Positions 57,269 through 64,000 of a DNA stretch of 64,000 bases are shown here, in pieces. The position numbers and the translations under genes are program-made. The notes under the pieces are model-generated. The model saw nothing but the letters and a program-made list of their open reading frames with translations. It was not told the origin of the DNA and did not search any database. Within the stretch, counting starts at the first letter, position 1, and each line of letters starts with the position of its first letter. The stretch is from Thermoplasmatales archaeon SW_10_69_26 (GTDB lineage Archaea > Thermoplasmatota > SW-10-69-26), in contig PXUB01000038.1 in the NCBI GenBank assembly GCA_003009755.1, forward strand, positions 55,730-119,729, given 5' to 3'.

Positions 57269-57652
57269 CTAGACGGCGAAGCCGCCCTCGGGGCGGAGGA
57301 CGCGGGCGATCTCGGCGACGATCGCCTCCTGGTCGGGGGCGAAGTGGTGGAAGGCTTCGGTAACCGTGACGGCGCCCACGGAGGCGTCGGCGAGCGGCAG
57401 GTCGACGCCGTCGGCGAGGATCGGCGCCACCGATCGCTCGGCGCGACGGGCGCGGGCGAGCATGCCCCGGCTGCGGTCGGCCAGCACGCGCGGGGAGCGC
57501 TCGGCGTGCAGGCTGCCGGTGAAGCGGCCGGTGCCGCCCCCGAGATCGAGGCCGGGCCCGTCGAGGTTGGCCAGGGTCTGGCGGACGGTGTCGGGCTGGG
57601 TCGGAATCGGCAACAGGTCGTAGATGCGGGCGAGCCGATCGAAGCGCGCCAA
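57269..57652 (-). CDS. Class I SAM methyltransferase, interrupted by an in-frame TAG
   Basis: Methyltransferase whose frame opens at TTG 57652, four bases after the stop of the PEBP gene (ARFDRLARIYDLLPI). Motif I is LDLGGGTGRFTGSL (residues about 35-48), post-I VLADRSRGMLARAR, motif IV-like VTVTEAFHHFAPDQEA and RVLRPEGGFAV, where TAG at codon 128 stops translation in the middle of strand 5. Homologous text continues in frame for 62 codons (next entry). As encoded the protein would be truncated by a third and should not fold. Either the codon is read as sense, or the gene is a recent pseudogene, or a base is wrong. Confidence 0.75.
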   Translation of the reverse strand: MARFDRLARIYDLLPIPTQPDTVRQTLANLDGPGLDLGGGTGRFTGSLHAERSPRVLADRSRGMLARARRAERSVAPILADGVDLPLADASVGAVTVTEAFHHFAPDQEAIVAEIARVLRPEGGFAV

Positions 57653-57656
57653 GGCC

Positions 57657-58322
57657 TCACCGCTCGTAGGTGCCGGTGAGGGTGTCCTCGGCGATGACGG
57701 CGCCCTCCATGGCGTTCTCCAGCTCTTCGCGTTGGGCACCCTCGTCGACGTCGAGCTGGGCCTCGAGCGCGAACAGCTGGAACCGGTAGCGATGCGGGCC
57801 CTCGCCCTCGGGCGGGGCCGGGCCGTCGTACCGCTCGTTGCCGAAGTCGTTGGCCCCCTGGCAGCTGGCGTTGAAGGCCTTGCCGTCGCCGCTGGGCGGG
57901 TAGCCTGCGGCGATCGTGTCGGCCTCGCCGGGGATGTTCCACATCAGCCAGTGGACGAGGGGGTCCTCCCGCGGCGCGTCGGGGTCGTCGACGATGATGG
58001 CCAGGGTCTCGGTCTCGTCGGGAACGTCGGTCAGGTTCAGCGGCGGCGAGGCGTCCTCGCCGTCGGCGGTGTGCTCCTCCGGGATCGGCTCCCCGTCCGC
58101 GAACGCGTGGCTTCGGATCTGCATGGCCGGTTCCTTCTCGTCGGTCTCGTTGGTGTCCTCGTCGGTGTCGCCTGGCTCCCCGGTGCCCGGCTCGGGGGTC
58201 TCGTTCTCGGTCGCGTTCTCCGGGGTTTGCCCACCGGCTTCCTCCTCGGGCGGCGGGGCCGGATCCTGCCCCGCGCAGCCGGCGACGAGCACCACGACCG
58301 CCAACAACACGACGCGGCGCAT
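57657..58322 (-). CDS. PEBP (YbhB/YbcL-type) lipoprotein
   Basis: 221-residue lipoprotein. Lipobox LVAGCAGQ (Cys16), a long acidic/Thr/Pro spacer (about residues 20-66), then a phosphatidylethanolamine-binding-protein fold with PPLNLTDVPDETETLAIIV, DDPDAPREDPLVHWLMWNIP, GYPPSGDGKAFN and PPEGEGPHRYRFQLFAL. The anion-binding pocket residues (DPDAP, HW, GPxPPxGxxHRY) are complete. Role in archaea unknown. The methyltransferase gene follows by four bases. Confidence 0.9.
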   Translation of the reverse strand: MRRVVLLAVVVLVAGCAGQDPAPPPEEEAGGQTPENATENETPEPGTGEPGDTDEDTNETDEKEPAMQIRSHAFADGEPIPEEHTADGEDASPPLNLTDVPDETETLAIIVDDPDAPREDPLVHWLMWNIPGEADTIAAGYPPSGDGKAFNASCQGANDFGNERYDGPAPPEGEGPHRYRFQLFALEAQLDVDEGAQREELENAMEGAVIAEDTLTGTYER

Positions 58323-58440
58323 CGCCGGGGAACCCGCGAGCAGGCGGGTAAGCCTTCCGCCGAAAGCTGTCCGAGCCGGCCTCGGCGGCTGTCTAGGTCA
58401 ACCCAACGCCCATCACCCCCCAGGTGCCTGGGAGACCCCG

Positions 58441-58800
58441 ATGCCCACGGACGGGGACCTCGAGGCCTTCGGCGAAGACGTTGCCCGCTTCTGCGAGGAA
58501 CGCAAGTGGTCGCAGTTCCACACGCCCAAGGATCTCGCGATCGGGCTGACGACCGAAGCCAGCGAGCTGCTGGAGCTGTTCCGATTCCTCGACGAGCAGG
58601 ACATCCAGGCGCGGCTGGGCGACCAAGCGTTCGCCGAGGAGGTCGAGGACGAGATCGGCGACGTCGTGTTCTTCCTCGTCCGCCTGTGTCAGGTGCTCGA
58701 TCTCGACCCCGTCGAGGTCGCCCAGGCCAAGCTCGCCAAGAGCCGCGAGAAGTACCCCGCCGACGAGTACGAGGGCGACAACTGGACGGTGCTCGAGTAG
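58441..58800 (+). CDS. MazG-like nucleotide pyrophosphohydrolase
   Basis: 119-residue all-alpha NTP pyrophosphatase of the MazG/dCTPase (RS21-C6-like) type. Metal-binding residues are in TTEASELLELFRF (ExxE) and VEDEIGDVVFFLVR (ExxD), as in the family, with the typical SREKYPADEY end. It probably clears non-canonical nucleotides. ATG 58441 gives the usual MPTDGDLEAF start. TAG stop at a natural family end. Confidence 0.9.
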   Translation: MPTDGDLEAFGEDVARFCEERKWSQFHTPKDLAIGLTTEASELLELFRFLDEQDIQARLGDQAFAEEVEDEIGDVVFFLVRLCQVLDLDPVEVAQAKLAKSREKYPADEYEGDNWTVLE

Positions 58801-58849
58801 AGCGTCCCGCAGCGGACCCCGTCAACGGCGCGTTCCGAGCTCTCGACCG

Positions 58850-59434
58850 TCACTCGAGCCCGCCGACGGTGCAGGTTCCTTCGAGGAACGTGTCGTAGGT
58901 ACCGGTGTGCTGCCAATCGAAGGTGAACGTCGCCTGGTTATCCACGGAGGCGTAGGCTGGCTCGGGAGCGTTGATCGCGACGAACAAGCTCACCGTGAAC
59001 TCGGGATTGGCCAACCCCCACCCAGTGACGTTGACGGTGTGCTCGCCGGGTTCGATGTCGCGCCGGACGCGCTCCTCCAGACCCGGGCCAGCACGGACGT
59101 TCAGTTCGCCGGTCGTCGTGGTGTTCACGTCGCCGGGTTGCCAGTCCAAGCGGATGGTGCCGTTCACGATGCGGAACTCCTCGCTGGTGTCCCCGAGCGC
59201 CACGCAGTTGTTGTCTGTCGTTTGGCCTCTGTTGGCGCGGACGTGCGTCCATGCCAGATCGAAGGACTCGCTCACTTCGGATACGTTCGAGAGGCTATCC
59301 CCTCGGCTCGCGTTCGCTGGTCCCTGCGGTGTTCCTTCCCCTTCCGACGTCGGTTGCGCTGGCTCGGTTCCCCCGAAACAACCGGCCGTGACGAGCAGCA
59401 GGATCACCACCGCGCCTGCAGAGAGCCACCTCAT
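58850..59434 (-). CDS. Secreted lipoprotein of unknown function
   Basis: 194-residue lipoprotein. Signal peptide and lipobox VVILLLVTAGCFGG (Cys19), an acidic Ser/Thr spacer, then a beta-rich domain (FRIVNGTIRLDWQPGDVN, TTTGELNVRAGPG, TVNVTGWGLANPEFTV) that may be Ig- or C2-like. Two cysteines (NNCVAL, GTCTVG) could pair. No family recognised. It lies directly downstream of the decayed Cys-rich gene on the same strand, seven bases away. Confidence 0.7.
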   Translation of the reverse strand: MRWLSAGAVVILLLVTAGCFGGTEPAQPTSEGEGTPQGPANASRGDSLSNVSEVSESFDLAWTHVRANRGQTTDNNCVALGDTSEEFRIVNGTIRLDWQPGDVNTTTTGELNVRAGPGLEERVRRDIEPGEHTVNVTGWGLANPEFTVSLFVAINAPEPAYASVDNQATFTFDWQHTGTYDTFLEGTCTVGGLE

Positions 59435-59440
59435 GTAGGA

Positions 59441-59858
59441 TCACCTAGTCCGTGGAGACCTCGTTGGGATCGGAGAGAGCTCCACCGCCGGGGAGCCGTG
59501 CTCGGTCTCGACGCAGTCGTCGACGCAGAGACCGCCGTCATCATCGCCTCCCCCGCCGCCATCACAGTGGACATGGTGCAGCTCGCCAGACGACGAGCCC
59601 CCACGGGATCCCGAGTCGTCCACCTCGGCTTCGTCGCTTTGCGGGTCGGAGCAGAAGCCTGAATCGTCCGCACAGCTAATGTCACCTCCAGCGCAGTGGA
59701 AATAGCCGGAGACGCCCTTCCGTCCTCTCCTCGAACGCTCACGGAAAGGTCGCCGCCCTCTACGCAGCTCTCCGAGCTTTCCTCGCGAGCCACGACAGAC
59801 GGTGCAGGTATCATAAGCAAACCCAGCGCTGCTCGCCCACCGATTGTTTGCGGTTCAT
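59441..59858 (-). pseudogene. Decayed gene for a Cys-rich secreted protein
   Basis: Minus-strand ATG 59858, with GGGAG eight bases upstream, begins MNRKQSVGEQ. A one-base shift then gives the signal-peptide core ALGLLMIPAPSVVAREESS and ESCVEGGDLSVSVRGEDG, and a second shift gives GVSGYFHCAGGDISCADDSG and onward through VHC, GLCVDDC to TGA 59441. Seven cysteines and acidic loops resemble the intact Cys-rich protein at 35949 in style though not in alignable sequence. Composition is lower in G+C than neighbours. Two frameshifts make it non-functional as written. Confidence 0.5.
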
Positions 59859-60259
59859 TGTTTCTTCTCCCTAACGGCCGAACCCGTTCGGCGCCTGGAA
59901 ACCGCCTGTGAACTGATAGGCTCTTCGGTGGTTGGATGGACTCCCTCACAAAGACTCCAACGGTCCCACCATTCCCTGGCGCTGCAACGTCCCCCTCTCC
60001 GGCGTCCCTGGGCTTCCTGCCCTCCTTTCTCTGGGTCTGGGCTCCCCTGCTCCTCTGCGGGCTTTCTCCCCAACCTCGGTCGACGATGGCGCCCAAGCAG
60101 CACTAGCCGGCCCAGACGGCGTCGGAGGGGTCGGAGCACTCCCCGGGTTAGCCTGATAGACGAGGACGGGCACGCCGAACTCGGTGCCTTGCTCGACGAC
60201 GGGCTCACACGCACGGCCAGCCGTCAGGCCTATCAGCTAGGAAACCGAACCTGGGCTCG
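59859..60259. other. 401-base gap without a supported gene
   Basis: No convincing gene. The plus strand near 60149-60258 reads SLIDEDGHAELGALLDDG and LTRTASRQAYQLGNRTW, which could be a short remnant, but there is no start and no domain. A pyrimidine-rich stretch lies at 60005-60075. Confidence 0.35.
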
Positions 60260-60553
60260 ATGTCCCGCGGCCTCGAGGGTCCCCGGGCGACGCTAAACGA
60301 GCTGAAGTGGCGCTACGACGCGCTCGCGGAGGCCATCCTCGCGTTCGAGGACCGGGAGGCGCCCGACGGCGAGGCGCGCGCCAGCGGGGCCGACATCGTG
60401 GATCTCGGACGGTCCTTCATCACGCTGGAGCGCGAGTTCGGCGAGGTCCAGCTGCCCTACCATCGGGTGCAGGAGATCCGCCGCGGGGACGAGGTCGTGT
60501 TCGACCGCGACGAGATGGGTGGCGAGCCCGGGCAACACCCGGAGCCCGGGTAG
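60260..60553 (+). CDS. DUF504-family protein
   Basis: 97-residue archaeal DUF504 protein. The family pattern is visible: LNELKWRYDALAEAILAFED at the start, REAPDG, IVDLGRSFITLE and the closing LPYHRVQEIRRGDEVVFDRD. Such proteins often sit beside tRNA or RNA-processing genes and may bind RNA, but the function is unproven. ATG 60260, TAG stop. Convergent with the PspC pair. Confidence 0.8.
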   Translation: MSRGLEGPRATLNELKWRYDALAEAILAFEDREAPDGEARASGADIVDLGRSFITLEREFGEVQLPYHRVQEIRRGDEVVFDRDEMGGEPGQHPEPG

Positions 60554-60611
60554 CCTCTCCGATCACGCCGTCCCTCGGCCGAGTGACAGCCCGGCCAGCA
60601 CCGTGGCCTAG

Positions 60612-60800
60612 CTAGACTGCCGCGTCGGGGTCGTCCATGACGAGGTAGAGGACGAGGTAAACCACGAGTCCCAACCCGGTGGAGAGGAGAGTGAGCACGA
60701 CGTACAGCACGCGGACGAGCGTCGGGTCCAGGTCCCACTCCTCGGCCAGGCCCCCGCACACGCCGCCGAGGATCTGATCGTTGGATCGTTGGAGCGCCAT
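60612..60800 (-). CDS. PspC-domain membrane protein (62 aa)
   Basis: Single PspC domain: RSNDQILGGVCGGLAEEWDL followed by VLYVVLTLLSTGLGLVVYLV and an acidic tail. Members contact the membrane-stress machinery in bacteria; in archaea the role is open. It starts seven bases after the stop of the next entry, forming a tandem pair. Confidence 0.82.
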   Translation of the reverse strand: MALQRSNDQILGGVCGGLAEEWDLDPTLVRVLYVVLTLLSTGLGLVVYLVLYLVMDDPDAAV

Positions 60801-60807
60801 CGCCGGC

Positions 60808-60978
60808 TCATGCCGGCGGGGGCAGATAGAGCACCACGTAGAGGGGGAGTCCGAGCCCGAAGAGGACCAGACTGGCGGCGTAGAGCGTGCGGAGGACCAT
60901 CGCCTCGACGCCGAGGCGCTGGGCGAGGCCGGCGCAGACGCCGGCGATGATCCGATCCTCACAGCGGCGCAGGTCCAC
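60808..60978 (-). CDS. PspC-domain membrane protein (56 aa), tandem partner
   Basis: A second PspC domain, DRIIAGVCAGLAQRLGVEAM then TLYAASLVLFGLGLPLYVVL, starting at GTG 60978 with GGAGG six to ten bases upstream. It shares the GVCxGLA core with its downstream neighbour, a likely duplication. Only 16 bases separate it from the 60995 gene, so three small membrane proteins probably form one transcript. Confidence 0.75.
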   Translation of the reverse strand: MDLRRCEDRIIAGVCAGLAQRLGVEAMVLRTLYAASLVLFGLGLPLYVVLYLPPPA

Positions 60979-60994
60979 GCCGCCGCCTCCTCGG

Positions 60995-61216
60995 CTACCA
61001 CTCCTCCTCGGAGGAGGACGACGAGGAGGAGGATCCGAACGTGATGACCGCGTAGGCGATGGCGGCCAGCGCGACGACGGCGCCGAGCACCATGCCGATC
61101 GTCTGGGCCTTGGAGCGCCCGGGGCTGATCTGGTTGGCCAGCTCCTCGCGGGCCTCGTCCATCTTCTCCATCGCCTTCTTGTTCACGGTGGACGCCGAGG
61201 ACTTCTTCAGCTTCAT
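60995..61216 (-). CDS. Small membrane protein with Ser/Glu tail
   Basis: 73 residues: a charged helical N-terminus (MEKMDEAREELANQI), one membrane helix (IGMVLGAVVALAAIAYAVIT) and the unusual tail of eight Ser followed by EEEW. ATG 61216. First gene of the PspC mini-operon. No family recognised. Confidence 0.65.
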   Translation of the reverse strand: MKLKKSSASTVNKKAMEKMDEAREELANQISPGRSKAQTIGMVLGAVVALAAIAYAVITFGSSSSSSSSEEEW

Positions 61217-61326
61217 CACCCCTCGGTACTGTCTCGGGGCCCTTGAAACGTCTGTGCCGATTTCGTCCCAACCCCGGCGGTTGTCCCTCTCGGCTTTTCC
61301 GTCGAGAGGTGGGAGAAGCACGGGCG

Positions 61327-61464
61327 ATGAGCGAGGATCAGCGTACCTGTGACCGTTGCGGGAAACCGATCGAGGGTCCAGGCTCGGTGACGGCGGATCG
61401 CGGCGAGGCTGTGTGCTTGGCCTGCGCGCATCCGGCGCACCGGCGCGACCGGCAGGCGGCCTGA
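61327..61464 (+). CDS. Small zinc-ribbon protein (45 aa)
   Basis: 45 residues with two CxxC knuckles, TCDRCGKPIEG and AVCLACAHPAH, spaced 20 residues apart, the pattern of a zinc ribbon. ATG 61327; TATA-like GGCTTTTCCG lies about 35 bases upstream. Function unknown; such proteins may bind nucleic acid or a larger partner. Confidence 0.65.
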   Translation: MSEDQRTCDRCGKPIEGPGSVTADRGEAVCLACAHPAHRRDRQAA

Positions 61465-61562
61465 GGCGCCTGACCCCTGGGGTGAGGCGGAACCGGACGG
61501 CCTGGGGGGCTCGAGGCGGCGGGACCCTCTCCCGCCTCGTCGACGCCCCGAGCGCCGGTCGC

Positions 61563-61706
61563 TCAGGTGAGCAGTGCCGGGTCGATCATTCCTTGGTCGG
61601 AGAGCTGTTCGCCGAGCTCGCGCATCTTGACGTACTCTCTGATTTGGCGTTCGAGCTCGGGCTCGATCCCTTCGGGTACCGTGAGGTGGACCTCGTTGGC
61701 GTGCAT
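61563..61706 (-). CDS. Small helical protein (47 aa)
   Basis: MHANEVHLTVPEGIEPELER then QIREYVKMRELGEQLSDQG: a beta-strand followed by an amphipathic helix, a layout seen in small antitoxin-like or DNA-binding proteins, though no toxin gene is next to it. ATG 61706, promoter-like CATAACGG (minus strand CCGTTATGC) about 60 bases upstream. Family unknown. Confidence 0.5.
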   Translation of the reverse strand: MHANEVHLTVPEGIEPELERQIREYVKMRELGEQLSDQGMIDPALLT

Positions 61707-61821
61707 GGCATCCCATCCTGGCGCGGCCCGCCCGCGCCATCGTGGAAGTCCCCCGAGTCCTGCATAACGGTTGGGGAAGCGCACCAGGTCCAGAGCGGTA
61801 TCGGGTCCAAGCCGCCCCGGC

Positions 61822-62628
61822 TCAGCCGAGGGGCCCAGCGAGCTCGCGCGCCCACGGCCCGGGATCGCCGGCGCCCACCGGGGCACCATCGAGCTCCACG
61901 ACCGGCACGATGCCGGGCCCGGTGAAGGTCACGAACAGCTCGCGGGCCTCCTCGAGCGCCGAGCGCGGCAGCGGGCGGACGTGGACGTCGATGCCGAGCC
62001 GGTCGGCGGCCTCGCGGACGCGTCGGCGCGTGATGCCGGGGAAGGCCGGCGGCGAGGGGGGCGTGACGAGCTCGTCGTCGAGGCGGGCGAAGACGTTCGA
62101 GCGGGTGCCGCAGACGACGCGGTCGGAGCCGTCCAGCATCAGGCCCTCGAAGGCGTTGCGCCCGCGGGCCTCGCGGTGGGCCATGATGCGCGGCAGGCAG
62201 GGCGCCTTCACGTGGGCGGGCCAGGCGTCGGTGGGTGCCGGGATCGTGGACGTGACGGCGACGACGCCCTCGGCCAGGTCGCCGTAGCGGGCTGGCGTGA
62301 CGGCGACGCGGACGTCGGCCGAGCGCTCCTCCATGTGCAGGCCGACGGGTTCCCCGTTGGCGTGCAGGCTGACGCGGAGGACGCCGGTCTCGTGGTTGCT
62401 GCGGGCGAGGGCGTCCTCGATCGCCTCGTCGACGGCTTCCCAGCCGCCGACCGGGCCCAGGCCCAGCGTGCGGGCGCCGCGAGCCAGCCGTTCGAGGTGG
62501 GCCTCGCCGTCGACGAGGACGCCGTCCTCGACGGCGATCGTGTCGAAGCAGGTGAGCCCGAGCAGGCGGTCGGCCGAGCGATCGGGCTCGGTGGCCGGTT
62601 CGCCGTTGACGAGGACGACGTCGCTCAC
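61822..62628 (-). CDS. pabC: Class IV aminotransferase, probable aminodeoxychorismate lyase
   Basis: 268-residue fold-type IV PLP enzyme. Catalytic Lys is in WPAHVKAPCLPRIMA, followed by GRNAFEGLMLDGSD and VCGTRSNVFARL that bind the cofactor phosphate. It overlaps pabB by four bases (ATGA), so it most likely converts aminodeoxychorismate to p-aminobenzoate; branched-chain or D-amino-acid aminotransferase activity cannot be excluded from sequence alone. ATG start in the overlap. Confidence 0.82.
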   Translation of the reverse strand: MSDVVLVNGEPATEPDRSADRLLGLTCFDTIAVEDGVLVDGEAHLERLARGARTLGLGPVGGWEAVDEAIEDALARSNHETGVLRVSLHANGEPVGLHMEERSADVRVAVTPARYGDLAEGVVAVTSTIPAPTDAWPAHVKAPCLPRIMAHREARGRNAFEGLMLDGSDRVVCGTRSNVFARLDDELVTPPSPPAFPGITRRRVREAADRLGIDVHVRPLPRSALEEARELFVTFTGPGIVPVVELDGAPVGAGDPGPWARELAGPLG

Positions 62629-63830
62629 ACGGACACCTCCTGGGCGACACCCAACGCCTCAAGCAGGGCTTGGGCTTTGGCCATCGATTCGGCGTGTTCG
62701 CGCTCGGGGTCGGAGTCGGCCACGATGCCGGCGCCGGCTTGGACGTGGGCCCGGCCGTCCTGGAGGACGAGCGTGCGGATGAGGATGTTCCAGGTACTCC
62801 ACTCCGGGGTGACGAGGCCCAGCGAGCCGGTGTAGGCGCCGCGGGAGACGGGTTCGAGCTCGTCGATGATCTCCATCGAGCGGCGCTTGGGGGCGCCCGA
62901 GATCGTGCCGCAGGGGAAGAGGGCCTCGAAGGCGTCCCAGGCGTCGGCCTCGGGAGCCAGACGGCCGCGGACCTCGCTGACGAGGTGCATGACGTGGCTG
63001 TAGCGTTCGATGATGGCGTCCTCGGCGACCTCGACGGTGCCGTGCTCGGCGACGCGGCCGAGGTCGTTGCGGGCGAGATCGACGAGCATCGCGTGCTCGG
63101 CGCGCTCCTTGGCGTCGGCTCGCAGCTCCCCGGCGAGGGCTCGATCCTCCGCGGGCGTGTCCCCGCGGGGGCGGGTGCCGGCGATCGGGCGGGTGACGAG
63201 CTGGCGGCCGTCGACGTCGACCAGCAGCTCGGGGCTGGCGGAGACGAGCGTGACCTCGGGCGCGAGCACGAGCGCCTGGTAGGGGCTGGGGTTCATCGAC
63301 CGCAGCTGGTGGTACAGCCTCGTCGGGTCGCCCTCGAGGTCCATCGAGGCGCGCAGCGAGAGGTTGACCTGGTAGCTGTGGCCGGCCTCGATGTAGGCCT
63401 GGGCCTTCTCGACCATCGCGGCGAAGCGGGCTCGGTCGTGGGTGAACCTCGGGTCGGCGGCCTGCACGCGGGCCCCGGGCTCGGCTTGGGGGACCTCGGC
63501 GATCGGCTCGGCTTCGCCGTGGCGGGAAAGCTCGCCGGTCCGGTGGTCGATCGTCCAGCGGGCATCGACGGGGAAGCTGGCCAGCTCGAACCCGAGATCG
63601 GGCCCGTGGTGGCTCTCGATGTCCTCGAGCGCGAGGCCGTGGTCGAAGGTGGCCAGGCAGACGTGCTCGCCCTCGGTCGGTCGACCCAGGCGGGGCTCGG
63701 CCAGCCGGCACAGGTGCGTGTAGCGAGCCGCCTGGCTGCCGGCGGGGGAGTCGAGCAGGGCCACGCGGTGGCCAGCCTCGTGGATCCCGCGGGCGTGGGG
63801 CAAAAGGTCGGTCTCGCCGGGCTCGGCCAC
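62625..63830 (-). CDS. pabB: Chorismate-binding enzyme, probable aminodeoxychorismate synthase component I
   Basis: 401-residue chorismate-utilising enzyme. Active-site blocks are VTRPIAGTRPRGDTPAEDR, LVDLARNDLGRVA, FPCGTISGAPKRRSME, GAYTGSLGLVTPEW and QAGAGIVADSDPEREH. It is closer in layout to PabB than TrpE because pabC is coupled downstream; the amidotransferase partner is not in the window. GTG 63830 with GTAACGCTTTTCACC about 30 bases upstream. Bases 63831-64000 show nothing else. Anthranilate synthase is the alternative, as chorismate enzymes are easily confused. Confidence 0.85.
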   Translation of the reverse strand: MAEPGETDLLPHARGIHEAGHRVALLDSPAGSQAARYTHLCRLAEPRLGRPTEGEHVCLATFDHGLALEDIESHHGPDLGFELASFPVDARWTIDHRTGELSRHGEAEPIAEVPQAEPGARVQAADPRFTHDRARFAAMVEKAQAYIEAGHSYQVNLSLRASMDLEGDPTRLYHQLRSMNPSPYQALVLAPEVTLVSASPELLVDVDGRQLVTRPIAGTRPRGDTPAEDRALAGELRADAKERAEHAMLVDLARNDLGRVAEHGTVEVAEDAIIERYSHVMHLVSEVRGRLAPEADAWDAFEALFPCGTISGAPKRRSMEIIDELEPVSRGAYTGSLGLVTPEWSTWNILIRTLVLQDGRAHVQAGAGIVADSDPEREHAESMAKAQALLEALGVAQEVSV

Positions 63831-64000
63831 GCGTTCCAGTGGGGGCCGGCGGTGAAAAGCGTTACTCGCGGACCTGTACTGGCTCGCAGGGCTCGGCCAT
63901 CGTCACGGTGGCCGCGGTCGTTCGTACTCGTCTGAGACCGAGCGCGCGGTGTCCATCAGCCCTCTGCCGTGATTGGAGACCTCCCTCCCCGGTCGGAAAG

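Noticed and set aside
60612-60622. TAGACTGCCG at the PspC stop as a third MITE end.
   Set aside because: Only ten bases match, in the coding end of a conserved PspC gene, and similarity stops at once; a chance match is likely.

Overview
The window is high-G+C DNA from an archaeon. Evidence: a 16S rRNA opening with an archaeal-type 5' end, a 16S - tRNA-Ala(TGC) - 23S - 5S operon, an archaeal glutamyl-tRNA synthetase, TATA-like boxes about 25-35 bases upstream of largely leaderless genes, an archaeal TrmJ, FEN1/XPG and PAC2 proteins, and DUF7282 and LVIVD surface proteins of the kind found in haloarchaea. Proteins are strongly acidic (for example the E2 linker), which suggests a salt-adapted cytoplasm. 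I cannot place it more finely than a euryarchaeal lineage (halobacterial or Thermoplasmatota-like) without tree building.

Layout. Bases 1-3172: E1-alpha, E1-beta and E2 of a 2-oxoacid dehydrogenase complex; the E3 gene is at 8950, and between them sits a lower-G+C insert with an IS6-like transposase, a duplicated parallel-beta-helix (NosD-like) secreted protein and a 5'-truncated gene. 10601-16498: a zinc-finger peptide, a PAC2 protein, an unknown DNA-binding-like protein, a ferritin-like diiron domain fused in frame (across an amber codon) to an E2-type acyltransferase, and gltX. 16690-22188: multi-promoter rRNA operon. 22285-34635: PaaB/PaaC-like pair, THUMP-like methyltransferase, secreted subtilase, alanine-type aminotransferase, LVIVD lipoprotein, tRNA-Cys, TrmJ, HAD hydrolase, a FEN1-like protein with a catalytic deletion, and a GT2 glycosyltransferase. 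34990-39434: a second lower-G+C island with two secreted proteins (one Cys-rich), an ABC-2-like permease, an exported protein and an ABC ATPase, followed by a 399-bp MITE-like element whose terminal repeat recurs at 50021.

39889-48517: DabA/DabB inorganic-carbon uptake with paired palindromic operators, an Lrp/AsnC regulator, an FMN reductase, TrkA/TrkH potassium uptake and a cupredoxin. 49160-54765: membrane and helix-hairpin-helix proteins, an HTH regulator and surface-protein genes sharing CGAAC/GTTCG-type promoter palindromes, ending with a five-repeat DUF7282 surface protein and a decayed extra repeat. 54775-58322: kynureninase, tryptophan 2,3-dioxygenase, an amber-interrupted methyltransferase and a PEBP lipoprotein. 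58441-63830: MazG-like hydrolase, lipoprotein, a decayed Cys-rich secreted gene, DUF504, tandem PspC proteins, small zinc/membrane proteins and pabC-pabB.

A recurring theme is interrupted genes: two in-frame TAG, one in-frame TGA inside a signal peptide, several one-base frameshifts, one gene without a plausible stop and one internal deletion. Some may be assembly errors; the amber-interrupted diiron/acyltransferase fusion and the Cys-rich/ABC island are the most worthwhile targets.
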